A DNA stretch of 64,000 bases from Atopobiaceae bacterium. Lineage in GTDB: Bacteria > Actinomycetota > Coriobacteriia > Coriobacteriales > Atopobiaceae. A model generated the notes under the pieces. That model was not told where the DNA came from. It made no database searches and was given only the letters and a program-made list of their open reading frames with translations. Below are positions 26,648-35,348 of the stretch, one piece after another. Position 1 is the stretch's first letter, and every line of letters begins with the position of its first letter. The stretch covers positions 1 through 64,000 of the forward strand of contig JAFWKQ010000115.1 of assembly GCA_017545665.1 (NCBI GenBank). The letters run 5' to 3'. A program made the position numbers and the translations under genes.

Positions 26648-26950
26648 ATGGAGATTAACGTTACGCAAGACGGCAACAAGGCCACCATTGCACTTGAGGG
26701 CAAGCTCTCGGTTGCTACGAGTCCCGATTTGGAAGCTGCGATTCAGGGGCTGCCCGAGGATACGAATGAGTTTATTATTGACCTTGCGAACCTCGAGTAC
26801 ATCTCTTCCGCTGGCTTGCGCGTCTTGGTGAGCACCGAGAAGATCGCTGGTCAGCGCAATGGCAAGATGGTTCTGCAGCATCCCAACGAGGAGGTTGCCG
26901 AGGTCTTCGATATGACCGGTCTGGCAGATGTATTTACGATCGAGGCTTAG
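26648..26950 (+). CDS. STAS-domain anti-sigma factor antagonist
   Basis: This 100-residue single-domain protein is of the SpoIIAA/RsbV type, which releases a sigma factor or partner by binding an anti-sigma kinase. The STAS signature IIDLANLEYISSAGLRVL is present, with Ser54 at the position phosphorylated in homologues. An extended -10 (TGGTACAAT, ending at 26,602) lies upstream, and AAGGAGAGG precedes the ATG. No partner anti-sigma kinase is in the window; the ECF sigma gene at 58,470 is too distant and of a different class to be linked with confidence. Confidence 0.9.
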   Translation: MEINVTQDGNKATIALEGKLSVATSPDLEAAIQGLPEDTNEFIIDLANLEYISSAGLRVLVSTEKIAGQRNGKMVLQHPNEEVAEVFDMTGLADVFTIEA

Positions 26951-26986
26951 TCTAGGGCTGTTTGTAAGTATTTTGTTTTGTGACTA

Positions 26987-27016
26987 GGCGCCTGGGTTTT
27001 CCCAGGCGCCTTTTTT
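26987..27016 (+). terminator. Intrinsic terminator after the STAS gene
   Basis: GGCGCCTGGG (26,987-26,996) pairs perfectly with CCCAGGCGCC (27,001-27,010) around TTTT, followed by TTTTTT. Confidence 0.95.
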
Positions 27017-27024
27017 GTTGGGAG

Positions 27025-27351
27025 AGCGGTTCGCGATTCCGGAAAACCCTTGCTGGATTCGCGAATGGTGCGGGGCCCAGCGGATGGGTTTGCGCGAATC
27101 GGCCACACTGTGGCCAAAACCAGCAAACCTGCCCGCACCGTTCGCAATCCCGGCAAGCGGCCCGGGGCGTTTGCCGAGATCGCGAACAGTGCGGGAGCGT
27201 TTGCTGAGATCGCGAACAGTGTGGACCGATTTGCTGAGATGCGCCACAGTGTGGCCGTTCCCAGCAAGTCTCCCCGCGTGTTTGCTCGGATCGGCCACGC
27301 TGTGGCTAAAGCCAGCAAGTCCCCCGCACCGTTCGCAATCCCGGCAAACCG
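27025..27351. repeat. Tandem array of alternating hairpin half-units (family T, array 1)
   Basis: About ten degenerate half-units of about 25 bases fill this stretch. A forward half-unit starts TTTGCYGRGATYG and ends ACAGTGYGG; inverted copies read CCGCACCGTTCGCAATCC then CGGCAA. Forward and inverted copies alternate irregularly, so neighbouring pairs can form hairpins tipped by CACACTGTG. Open frames exist on both strands but encode only repetitive peptides. A second array is at 63,350-63,522. The remainder to 27,431 shows no gene. Confidence 0.85.
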
Positions 27352-27431
27352 AGCCAATAACTCCGAAAAAGCGAAAAGCGAATGCCGTCCGCTTGCCGCA
27401 AAGAAAAGTTTCTCGTAAGTGATTGTGTCTT

Positions 27432-27460
27432 TTGCAGGTATCCTAGTATCTACGTATAAG
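27432..27460 (+). promoter_or_regulatory. Promoter of the lipoprotein gene at 27,480
   Basis: TTGCAG (27,432-27,437) and TATAAG (27,455-27,460) are spaced by 17 bases. Confidence 0.6.
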
Positions 27461-27479
27461 TTTGAGTAAGGAGGGTTCT

Positions 27480-28436
27480 ATGTTTGAATTTGGCAAGCGC
27501 GCGGCATGCTTCGCTGTTGCGGGAACGCTGGCACTCGGAGGCCTTGCAGGTTGTGGAGCCCAGCAACAGGGTTCTTCTGCGGCAGCTTCTTCTTCGGCTG
27601 CGCCCGAGCCCACCACTGCCATGGAGGTCTATGAGCGTTATGAGGCCAATCCAAACCACAATAATGTTCATTCGGATTTTACCTACAATGTAGAACTCTC
27701 GTTAATGGGTCAGGCAGTCGATTTTAGCGGTACCACAACTTGCGATAAGGTTGGCGATGCTTCGCATGAAACGAATAAAATACAGGCCATGGGCCAAGAC
27801 ACGACAACCGAAGAGTACGTTGAGAAGACCGCAGACGGTAAGTTCGCTCATTACAGTTCGGCTGACGAGGATGGCAAGACCACTTGGACCAAGATTATCT
27901 CGGATGTAAGCGATCTTGATAGCCTGTTCGTCAATAAGGATATGTTCAAAGACGCAAAGCTCGAGAAGACTGATGGTGGCTATAAGATTACAGTCGCCGG
28001 TAAGGATTTCTCGGCCGCCCTCACCAGATTGGGCGTCAATAACTCGGCATCAATGATGGGTGGCGATAATGCGCTTTCCTATGCGTTCAACAATTCTGAG
28101 GCTGTGTTTACGTTCGACAAGGACTGCTTGCCCACCGATTTGAACTATGCCTATAGCGCTGATGCTGGTGCCGCAACGAGTTCAAGCAGTTCTAGCAGTG
28201 CTAGTAGCTCGAGCACCACGACTGAAGAGGCCATTTCCGTGGATGCTTCTGCGAAGGTTGACGTTAAGATGAAGTGGACTGACTACGGCAAGATTGATGC
28301 CTCTAAGGTTGCAGTACCCGAGGATGTTAAGAAGAACGCCGTCGATGGCGGAGAGATTTTGATTTCTGATTTAGCAGATGCGGCCAATGCCGCTGCCGAG
28401 GAGACCGCCGCTAGCAGCTCGAGCTCGGCCGCGTAA
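27480..28436 (+). CDS. Lipoprotein of unknown function with Ser-rich segments
   Basis: This 318-residue precursor has a lipoprotein signal peptide with lipobox LAGC (Cys25). After a short Ser/Ala linker comes a folded region (about 45-225) whose pattern (YNVELSLMGQAVDFSGT... then a KTTWTKI strand) resembles DUF6612-type or LppX-like beta-rich lipoproteins, though I cannot confirm this. A Ser/Thr stretch (about 237-250) precedes a second segment, and the C-terminus ends in Ser/Ala. The ATG at 27,480 is chosen because GGAGGG lies 5-10 bases before it. It is monocistronic. Confidence 0.75.
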   Translation: MFEFGKRAACFAVAGTLALGGLAGCGAQQQGSSAAASSSAAPEPTTAMEVYERYEANPNHNNVHSDFTYNVELSLMGQAVDFSGTTTCDKVGDASHETNKIQAMGQDTTTEEYVEKTADGKFAHYSSADEDGKTTWTKIISDVSDLDSLFVNKDMFKDAKLEKTDGGYKITVAGKDFSAALTRLGVNNSASMMGGDNALSYAFNNSEAVFTFDKDCLPTDLNYAYSADAGAATSSSSSSSASSSSTTTEEAISVDASAKVDVKMKWTDYGKIDASKVAVPEDVKKNAVDGGEILISDLADAANAAAEETAASSSSSAA

Positions 28437-28492
28437 GCGAGTAGCTGCGAGTGGACATATTTTTGCGCATGTGATGGCACGGAAAAAAGTGC

Positions 28493-28521
28493 TTGTGTGC
28501 AACGCGCGCATCTGCTAAAGT
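28493..28521 (+). promoter_or_regulatory. Promoter of tRNA-Val
   Basis: TTGTGT (28,493-28,498) and TAAAGT (28,516-28,521) are spaced by 17 bases, 12 bases before the mature tRNA. Confidence 0.55.
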
Positions 28522-28532
28522 ACTTTGCGCAA

Positions 28533-28607
28533 GGGCGATTGGCTCAGGGGTAGAGCACATCCTTCACACGGATGGGGTCGCTGGTTCGAATCCAGCATCG
28601 CCCACCA
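28533..28607 (+). tRNA. tRNA-Val (anticodon CAC)
   Basis: A 75-base cloverleaf with encoded CCA. The acceptor GGGCGAT pairs with ATCGCCC. The anticodon stem CATCC/GGATG encloses TTCACAC, giving CAC. The T-arm CTGGTTCGAATCCAG is canonical. Confidence 0.95.
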
Positions 28608-28616
28608 GAAATAACA

Positions 28617-28651
28617 GCAGGCCAGACGGTGTGTCTGGCCTGCTTTTTTTG
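28617..28651 (+). terminator. Intrinsic terminator of tRNA-Val
   Basis: GCAGGCCAGAC (28,617-28,627) pairs perfectly with GTCTGGCCTGC (28,633-28,643), followed by seven T. The next 290 bases are AT-rich leader to the lipoprotein gene and show no other gene. Confidence 0.95.
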
Positions 28652-28944
28652 TTAGGGTTTTTCGTACAGTTGTGGGTTATGTATCGTTGAGAGAAATTCT
28701 GATGATTTGCGAGGGGCATGTGGCGGGGTATGAGTAATGCCTGAATGCTTCAGAATGCGTAAGTATTGATGTGGCATTTGCGCATGTGTTTAAGTGATTT
28801 TTCTGACGCCGTCTACCTAGTGAAATCGTACCACTCACGTCACTTAAAGGTAATCCATAGCCATTCAGTTGTATGAAAGATACATTATACATGTTGAATT
28901 ATTGTGCTCTTGTGGTGAGTATGTTTAAGGGAGAGGGGAATCGA

Positions 28945-29997
28945 ATGCTAGAGAAGTCCATGAGAATCGCCGTAACGATTACGCTCGTACTGTCTCTTTG
29001 CGCTTGCGGTGCGAGCGGGGGGAGCCAGCCTACCTCTAGCGCACAATCAGCGTCCGAAGTAACTCAATCGAAGGTAGAGGCTGCCGAGACGAAGGACGAA
29101 AAGAAGAGCGATTCTAAGGTCGATAAAATTGATCTCTCCCTCGAACGAGGAAGCATACGGTTCAATCGGGTTGAGCGGGCGAACGATGATCTCACGGAAG
29201 CTGAGAATAGCCTTGTGTTTGTCTTCGACTACACTGGTGCAAGTGATGATCCTATCGCACCGCTTTCAACTTTCATCATCAGCTTTTATCAGAATGGTGT
29301 TGAGCTGACAGATAGGCCTGCGTACTCCTCCAAGGGCGGTGAGCAGTACGAGTTGGTAAAGGCAGCGCTTGGCGGAGTGATGAAGGGTGGCACTTCGACG
29401 TTCGGCCAGTTGATTACGCCCAAGGACAACAGTCCGATTACTGTTGTGGTGAAAGGCAACGCTACGCTGGAGAAAGACCAACAGATGATGGAGGTTGCCA
29501 TCGATAGCGTTGGAGGTGGCGAAGCCTCGTCTAATACCGCAGGAGCAAAAGACAAGGACGCGGAAAAACCAGCTCCACAGCCATTCAAAGTAGGCGATAC
29601 CGCGTCGAACGAACAATTTAACGTTACCCTAACAGATGCAAGGGTTGACTCAATGTTATCGTCGGACGAGTCATCAACATATTGGGAGGCTGATAACGGC
29701 TCTGCATTCGTTATACTTGAGTTTGATGTCACAGCACTTACTTCCGACCAGCTTCCGGTGGATGGTAAGGCACTTGCGAATCTAGTGGCGAACTACAACG
29801 GAGATATCTATAAGAATTGGAAGTTCCAATATGTGGAGGGACAGCTATGGCTTTATTTCCACAATACATACCTTGACGCGAATATACCCTGCCACGTCTA
29901 TGCATGGACAAATGTCCCTGTCGAAGCGATTAACGGCGGGAACCTGTCTGTGAGCTTAGATGTTGCGGGAGGCCCTCGTACCATTACTATTCGATGA
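28945..29997 (+). CDS. Lipoprotein with a DUF5067-like domain
   Basis: This 350-residue precursor has a lipoprotein signal peptide with lipobox LCAC (Cys21) and a Ser/Lys/Glu-rich linker to about residue 60. The first folded region (about 65-185) has the pattern LVFVFDYTGASDDPIAPLST, typical of DUF5067, an Ig-like fold of unknown function. A second beta-rich region follows an Ala/Lys/Pro-rich spacer (about 190-210). The ATG at 28,945 has GAGAGGGG upstream. A weak TTCAGT/TATACA pair lies at 28,864-28,891. The gene is AT-richer than its neighbours, which may mean transfer. Confidence 0.75.
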   Translation: MLEKSMRIAVTITLVLSLCACGASGGSQPTSSAQSASEVTQSKVEAAETKDEKKSDSKVDKIDLSLERGSIRFNRVERANDDLTEAENSLVFVFDYTGASDDPIAPLSTFIISFYQNGVELTDRPAYSSKGGEQYELVKAALGGVMKGGTSTFGQLITPKDNSPITVVVKGNATLEKDQQMMEVAIDSVGGGEASSNTAGAKDKDAEKPAPQPFKVGDTASNEQFNVTLTDARVDSMLSSDESSTYWEADNGSAFVILEFDVTALTSDQLPVDGKALANLVANYNGDIYKNWKFQYVEGQLWLYFHNTYLDANIPCHVYAWTNVPVEAINGGNLSVSLDVAGGPRTITIR

Positions 29998-30585
29998 GAT
30001 TATTGAGAAGTTTTCATTTAGATTCGCTGCCTTTGTTAGGGCCTTACATAAGGCATGAGTTGAGAATATAGTTATTATAGAGTTACTATGATCTTGGAAT
30101 TGCGCTTACGCTTGAGAGGCGTGGGCGCAATTAATTTTAATATTGGGAATGGGCGAGTCAATTGGTCGAAAGTTACGAACGGGCACGGTGCCAGGCAGTT
30201 TTTCCAAGAGTTATAAAGATGCTTGTTGCAAGTTGTAATGCTAAGAATTGACAGGGACGAATCCTTGATCCGAGGGGAACAAGTTATATATAGGTATAAT
30301 AGGTGAGCTGCGTAAAACGCCGAAGGTCCTTAACTGAACGGTAGATGTGAATGGATAACAATTATTCCAAGCCATAAAAGGCACCTGTTCCAGACCATCG
30401 GTATAGTGTTCCAGGTATCGATGCCCGTTACGAATACTAGTACCCTCTCCAGAGGATCAAGACCCTGCATAAGGGGACTGTCCCTTATGTACGGTTTGCC
30501 ATGGACTGCGCCTTTGTTGTGGTGGCTCCAAAAACGGCCATGAGGCTTGGTACAATATCACGGATTGTTCTATGGAGGTATGCCT
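29998..30585. other. Gene-poor, AT-rich intergenic region
   Basis: No convincing open frame is found on either strand across about 590 bases. A perfect -10-like TATAAT lies at 30,295-30,300 without a well-spaced -35. A short palindrome (CATAAGGG with CCCTTATG, 30,468-30,489) carries the GGGGACTGTCCC tip of the dispersed hairpin family. An extended -10 (TGGTACAAT, ending at 30,555) may drive the ABC-F gene. I see no riboswitch or intron signature that I can name. Confidence 0.5.
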
Positions 30586-32589
30586 GTGATTGCCTTGGCC
30601 GACAAAATCGAGAAGTCCTTTGGCGGACGTCTGCTGTATAGCGGTGCCACACTGCAGCTCAACGCCGGTGAGCGATGGGCGCTCGTGGGCCCTAACGGCG
30701 CGGGCAAGACCACCCTGCTCAAAATCATCATGGGGCTGGAGTCCGCAGACGAGGGAGCCATAGCGTTTGCCAAGGACACCTCGCTTGGCTACCTGGAACA
30801 GGAAACGAAGATCGACGGCGAAAAGTCCGCCTTGCAGGAAGTACTGGACTCCGCAACGCTGATACGCGACTTGGAACGCGAGATCGAGGAGCTCGAGCAC
30901 GCCATCTCTGCATCGGAAGAGGGGGTCGAGCAGGAGCGTCTGCTCGATCGCTACGGCGCGGCACAGGATCGGTTCGAGCGTCTGGGCGGCTACGAGCTCA
31001 ACGCTCGCGCCCGGGCCATCCTCGGCGGACTGGGATTTCCCATTGAGGATTTCGACAAGCCCGCGCGTGAGTTCTCGGGCGGTTGGCAAATGCGCATCGC
31101 CCTTTCCAAGCTGCTGCTTCGCCATCCCGACCTGCTGCTCTTAGACGAGCCCACCAACCACTTGGACTTGGAGAGCGTGCAGTGGCTCGAGCAGTTCCTG
31201 GCGTCCTACGACGGGGCGGTGCTGCTCGTGAGCCACGACCGCACCTTCATGGACGCCTGCGTGAGCCACGTCGCCTCGCTGGAGAATAAGCGGCTCTACA
31301 CCTATACCGGCAACTACTCCAGCTACCTCAAGCAACGCGAGGACAATTTGGAGCAGCTGCGCGCCAAGCGCGCCGCGCAGGAGCGCGACATTGCGCACAT
31401 GGAGACCTTCATCGAGCGCTTTAGGTACAAGCCCACGAAGGCCAAGCAGGTGCAGGAGCGCGTAAAGCGCGTGGAGAAGATCCGCGAGGAGCTGGTGGTG
31501 CTTCCCGAGTCCCACCAGACGGTTCACTTTTCGTTTCCCGATCCCCCGCGAACCGGTGACAAGGTCGTGGAATTGAGCGGTGTCTCGAAGCACTTTGGCT
31601 CGAACCACGTGTACGACGGCGTGGACCTCACGCTCTATCGCGGCGACCACGTGACGCTCGTGGGACCAAACGGTGCGGGCAAGTCCACGCTCATGAAGCT
31701 CATCGGCGGGACGTTTAGCCCCGATGGCGGCACCATAGAGCTCGGCAAAAACGTGACGCATGCCTACTATGCCCAGCACCAGCTGGAGAGCCTCAACCCG
31801 GCCAACACCGTCATTGGCGAGATGGACGAGGCGGCTCCGGGATGGACGAGCTCGGAGGAGCGTCGACTGCTCGGCGCGTTCCTGTTTCACGGCGACGACG
31901 TGCTCAAGCGCGTGTCGGTTTTGTCGGGAGGGGAGCGTGCGCGTCTGGCACTTGCGAAGATGCTCGTCGCCCCCGATCCGCTGTTGCTCCTCGACGAGCC
32001 CACCAACCACTTGGACATCGACTCCGTGGACGTGCTCGAGCGCGCGCTCAAGGAGTTCCCGGGTACCATCGTGCTCATAAGCCACGACGAGCATCTGGTG
32101 CGCGCCATATCCAACAAGGTCATCGACGTGCGCGACCACATGGCAACGGTTTACGACGGCGATTACGAGTACTACAAGTTCAAGCGCGCAGAGCTTGAGT
32201 CGGAGCTGGCCCAAGATTCGCCTCAAGGCCAAGCGAGTGCGAAAAAGACGGCCGGCGGGCCAAAGGCGGTCGCCTTGCCCGAACCGAAAAAGCCAGCGGG
32301 GCGCAACGTGAAGACGCGCGAACAGCGTCGAGCGGAGGCCGAGGCGCGCCAGGCGCAGAGCAGGGCCCTCGCGTCTACCAAACGTCGTTTGGCTGAGGTC
32401 GAGGCGGCGCTTGGTCCTGCGCAAAAGCGCTATGCCGAGCTTATGGAGCTCATGGCGTCCGAGGAGCTCTACAACGACACGAACGCCTTTGACAAGGCCA
32501 TGAAGGAATACACGGCACTTTCCAAGAAGATTCCCTCGCTCGAGGAGGAATGGCTCGAGCTCACCGAAAAGATGGAGGCTGGTGCATAA
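30586..32589 (+). CDS. ABC-F family ATPase (ribosome-associated type)
   Basis: This 667-residue soluble protein has two ABC domains and no membrane part. Each has a Walker A (GPNGAGKTT, GPNGAGKST), a signature (FSGGW, LSGGE) and DEPTNHLD. A linker of about 70 residues joins them, and the C-terminus (about 560-667) is a charged Lys/Ala/Arg-rich segment followed by a coiled coil, as in Uup/YheS. Such proteins act on the ribosome E-site or give antibiotic resistance; the subclass is not clear. I choose the GTG at 30,586, 7 bases after GGAGG; the ATG at 30,580 lies too close to that site. Confidence 0.88.
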   Translation: MIALADKIEKSFGGRLLYSGATLQLNAGERWALVGPNGAGKTTLLKIIMGLESADEGAIAFAKDTSLGYLEQETKIDGEKSALQEVLDSATLIRDLEREIEELEHAISASEEGVEQERLLDRYGAAQDRFERLGGYELNARARAILGGLGFPIEDFDKPAREFSGGWQMRIALSKLLLRHPDLLLLDEPTNHLDLESVQWLEQFLASYDGAVLLVSHDRTFMDACVSHVASLENKRLYTYTGNYSSYLKQREDNLEQLRAKRAAQERDIAHMETFIERFRYKPTKAKQVQERVKRVEKIREELVVLPESHQTVHFSFPDPPRTGDKVVELSGVSKHFGSNHVYDGVDLTLYRGDHVTLVGPNGAGKSTLMKLIGGTFSPDGGTIELGKNVTHAYYAQHQLESLNPANTVIGEMDEAAPGWTSSEERRLLGAFLFHGDDVLKRVSVLSGGERARLALAKMLVAPDPLLLLDEPTNHLDIDSVDVLERALKEFPGTIVLISHDEHLVRAISNKVIDVRDHMATVYDGDYEYYKFKRAELESELAQDSPQGQASAKKTAGGPKAVALPEPKKPAGRNVKTREQRRAEAEARQAQSRALASTKRRLAEVEAALGPAQKRYAELMELMASEELYNDTNAFDKAMKEYTALSKKIPSLEEEWLELTEKMEAGA

Positions 32590-33080
32590 TGGCCAAGCAC
32601 TTCAAGGAAGAACCCGTCCAAAGCACGGCGGTAATGAGGAAGCAGCGCGAGGCGGCGCCGCCACGCGTGAACGTCGAGCACACCCAAAGCTCCTTGCCCT
32701 ATGGCCAGGTAGCCTCGTATCGCTCTGCCATCGCCGACGCGGCGCCAACGGGCGAATACTTCATGGGAGACGTTCCCGCCCGTGGGGGAGCGCGCGCGGT
32801 GGGTCGTGGGTTCTTGCTCCTGTTTGCGTGGATCGTCCGCCTGTGCGCCATTGCCACCGTGCTGCTGGTACTGCTCAACTCGCTGGGGTTCCTGCCTTTG
32901 CGACCCACCATTACGGTAGCCACCGACTTCGTGACCGCCTACTTGCCCTGGCGCACCCTTGGCCTGCTCGAGGTGGACACCCCCTTTGGCGGCACGTTCA
33001 GGGGCGATCTTGCGCTCATTGCGGTGCTGCTCTTTGTGGTGGACTGGCTGCTGTGCAAGGCTCGCGCGGCATTGAGGTAG
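32589..33080 (+). CDS. Small membrane protein of unknown function
   Basis: This 163-residue protein has a polar N-terminal half (about 1-72), then membrane helices at about 75-100 and 130-155 with a possible amphipathic segment between. The ATG shares a base with the stop of the ABC-F gene (TAATG), so translation is coupled. It sits directly before the M50 protease. I recognise no family. Confidence 0.7.
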   Translation: MAKHFKEEPVQSTAVMRKQREAAPPRVNVEHTQSSLPYGQVASYRSAIADAAPTGEYFMGDVPARGGARAVGRGFLLLFAWIVRLCAIATVLLVLLNSLGFLPLRPTITVATDFVTAYLPWRTLGLLEVDTPFGGTFRGDLALIAVLLFVVDWLLCKARAALR

Positions 33081-33089
33081 GGAATCGCT

Positions 33090-33770
33090 ATGCTAGGCCT
33101 CTCCATCTCCGACCTTCCCTTCATCATTATGTCCGTGGCAATCGTTTTGGTTGCCACGGTGCTTCACGAGGTGGCGCACGCCGCCGCGGCAAACGCCCTG
33201 GGCGATCCCACGGCCAAGGAGCGTGGCAGGCTAACGCTCAACCCCATGGCTCATCTGCATCCCGTTGGCTCCATAGTCCTGCCGCTTCTTATGGCCATTG
33301 CGGGGGGTCCCATTTTCGCGTTCGCCAATCCCGTGCCCTACAACCCCAACCGCCTGCGCAACCCCATACGCGACGAGGTGCTGGTGGCGCTTGCCGGACC
33401 GGCGTGCAACCTTGTCCAGGCACTTGTTGGTGCTGGAATATTCCGGTTGCTCTATGCGGCTTTGCCCCAAGCGGGTGGCAACGCGGACCTCATGGTTTTC
33501 GTTTTGCAGATTCTCTCTAGATACGTGTACCTCAACCTCATGCTCATGTTCTTCAACCTCATCCCGTTGCCGCCACTGGATGGCTCAGCCGTCATCAGCC
33601 CGTTTTTGCGCGGCAAGGCGCGCGATTGGTATTATGAGGTGCAACGCTATGCCCTGCCGGTGTTGCTGGGCATTATGTATCTCGTTCCCATGGTACTGCA
33701 CATAAATCCCGTGGGAATATACCTCGACTACACCGCGGGCAACCTTGCCCCCGTTCTCCTGGGAATCTAG
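33090..33770 (+). CDS. Site-2 protease family protein (M50, YwhC/Rip3-like)
   Basis: This 226-residue membrane protein is a compact M50 metalloprotease. HEVAH (residues 26-30) and the distal PLPPLDG (Asp164) form the zinc site. Four to six membrane segments are predicted, and no PDZ or CBS domain is attached, unlike RseP at 6,934. Its place directly before scpA is common in Gram-positive genomes, though the substrate is unknown. It ends one base before scpA. Confidence 0.9.
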   Translation: MLGLSISDLPFIIMSVAIVLVATVLHEVAHAAAANALGDPTAKERGRLTLNPMAHLHPVGSIVLPLLMAIAGGPIFAFANPVPYNPNRLRNPIRDEVLVALAGPACNLVQALVGAGIFRLLYAALPQAGGNADLMVFVLQILSRYVYLNLMLMFFNLIPLPPLDGSAVISPFLRGKARDWYYEVQRYALPVLLGIMYLVPMVLHINPVGIYLDYTAGNLAPVLLGI

Positions 33771-33771
33771 C

Positions 33772-34584
33772 ATGTCGTACCGAGTAAGGACACAGGCCTT
33801 TAGCGGCCCCTTTGACCTCTTGCTAACCTTGGTGAGCCGACAAAAGCTCGCCATCGGATCCATCTCCATTGCCGAGGTTGCCGACCAGTACCTTAGCGAG
33901 GTGCAGCGCATGGGGGAGATGGACCTCGACGTGGCAAGCGACTTCATCCTCGTGGCCTCGACCCTCTTGGACATGAAGGCGGCCTCTTTGGTGCCATCTG
34001 AGCCTGTGCGTCGACCGCTGGAGGATCTGGAGGAGGACGACCTGGCAAACCTGAGCCCCGACGAGGCACGCGAGGTCTTGGTGGCAAGGCTGATCGCATA
34101 CAAGCAATTTCGTAACGCGGGTGCTGCGCTGGGAAGTCGCATGGAGGCGGAATCGCTCATGGTGCCGCGCACGGCAGGGCCCGATCCGGAATTCGTGGGA
34201 CTCATGCCCGACTTCCTGGAAGGCATAACGCTCAGAAGCCTGGGGGTCATATGCGCCGACCTTACCGCGCGTCGCGAGAGCTTTCTCTTGGACGCGGAGC
34301 ACGTGGCGCCACGTCGCATGCCCATCGTGCTTACGGTGGCGGCCGTGGATCGCATAACGCGCACGCGTGGCGTCGTGACGTTTACGGAGCTTTTGGATGG
34401 CGATGACTCTCCGGAAGCCATTGTCTCCACGTTCTTGGCCATGCTGGAGCTCTTTAAGCGCGGTTCCATTACGGTTACCCAGTCGCAGATATTTGGTGAG
34501 ATAGACATCGTGCGCGTGGAGGGTGCGCCAGCCTTCGAGCTGGATGAGGAGGCCCTCACGAGTGCAGGTGAGGAGGAGTACTGA
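33772..34584 (+). CDS. scpA: Segregation and condensation protein A
   Basis: This 270-residue kleisin binds SMC and ScpB to form the bacterial condensin complex that organises and separates chromosomes. The N-terminal FSGPFDLLLTLVSRQKL segment that contacts SMC is intact (about 8-24), as are the DMKAASLVP helix and the C-terminal winged helix. The ATG at 33,772 follows the M50 stop by one base. The stop overlaps the scpB start (TGATG). Codon use matches its neighbours. Confidence 0.95.
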   Translation: MSYRVRTQAFSGPFDLLLTLVSRQKLAIGSISIAEVADQYLSEVQRMGEMDLDVASDFILVASTLLDMKAASLVPSEPVRRPLEDLEEDDLANLSPDEAREVLVARLIAYKQFRNAGAALGSRMEAESLMVPRTAGPDPEFVGLMPDFLEGITLRSLGVICADLTARRESFLLDAEHVAPRRMPIVLTVAAVDRITRTRGVVTFTELLDGDDSPEAIVSTFLAMLELFKRGSITVTQSQIFGEIDIVRVEGAPAFELDEEALTSAGEEEY

Positions 34585-35348
34585 TGCGAGACGTAACCCC
34601 TTTGGACCAAGGCTCGCTCATGGGCGTGTTGGAGTCGTTGCTGCTGGTGTCTGCGGACGCAGTGCCGGCGCGCGACCTTGCGCAGGCGGCGGGTGTAGAA
34701 GAGGAACAGGCAACCGAGGCGCTTGAGGCCCTCTCTGCAAACTACGCGGACGCGAACCGAGGCATCCAGCTCCGCGAGGTGGCGGGAGGCTGGCGCCTAT
34801 TTACGCATCCGGCCTATCACGACCAGGTGGAGGCCTTCGTGCTCTCGTGGGACAAGCGCCGGCTGTCGCAGGCGGCATTGGAAACCCTTGCCGTCATCGC
34901 ATACCATCAGCCGGTGTCGCGAGAGGGAGTGCGTGCTGTTCGCGGCGTCAACTCCGACGGCGTCATTGCGTCGTTGCGTCAGAAGGGTCTGGTACGCGAG
35001 GTTGGCAAGGACGCGCGTCAGGCGGCGCTGTTTGGCACGACGGTTAAGTTTCTTGAGTCCTTTGGCCTTCGTTCGGTTGGGGACCTGCCGCCACTGGAGG
35101 AGTTTGCGCCCGACGAGGAGTCCAGGCGCTTCATTCAGGAGCGGCTTTCCGGGCGCAGCATGGAGGTCTCGTTGGAGGAGGCAAGCGAGGACTTGGACGA
35201 GGAGCAGGAACTCTTGGACAGCGTGAGCGAGGACGACGCGGGGGAGACTGGCACGAGCGAGCCCGGCTTGGGCGAATCCAATGCGGACGAGTCCGTCGCG
35301 GAAGAGCCTGGTGCTTCACTCGGGGAAGAGGGTACCGAAGATGAGTGA
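34584..35348 (+). CDS. scpB: Segregation and condensation protein B
   Basis: This 254-residue protein forms the dimeric partner of ScpA in the SMC complex. Two winged-helix domains (about 10-90 and 95-175) include the ALETLAVIAYHQPVSREGV signature. The C-terminal 70 residues are highly acidic (Glu/Asp/Ser-rich) and probably disordered, longer than in many homologues. It overlaps scpA at its start and rluB by eight bases at its end. Confidence 0.95.
   Translation: MRDVTPLDQGSLMGVLESLLLVSADAVPARDLAQAAGVEEEQATEALEALSANYADANRGIQLREVAGGWRLFTHPAYHDQVEAFVLSWDKRRLSQAALETLAVIAYHQPVSREGVRAVRGVNSDGVIASLRQKGLVREVGKDARQAALFGTTVKFLESFGLRSVGDLPPLEEFAPDEESRRFIQERLSGRSMEVSLEEASEDLDEEQELLDSVSEDDAGETGTSEPGLGESNADESVAEEPGASLGEEGTEDE

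Noticed and set aside
27025-27351. CRISPR array
   Set aside because: Units are degenerate, occur in both orientations, lack unique spacers of uniform length, and no cas genes are present.
26947-27418. Open frames on both strands (up to 136 codons) across the array after the STAS gene
   Set aside because: They translate the hairpin repeats into repetitive peptides, lack ribosome sites and change with every repeat unit.
34523-35226. Alternative frames inside scpA/scpB (67 and 167 codons)
   Set aside because: They are Arg/Ser-rich translations of GC-rich coding DNA in the wrong frame, without ribosome sites.
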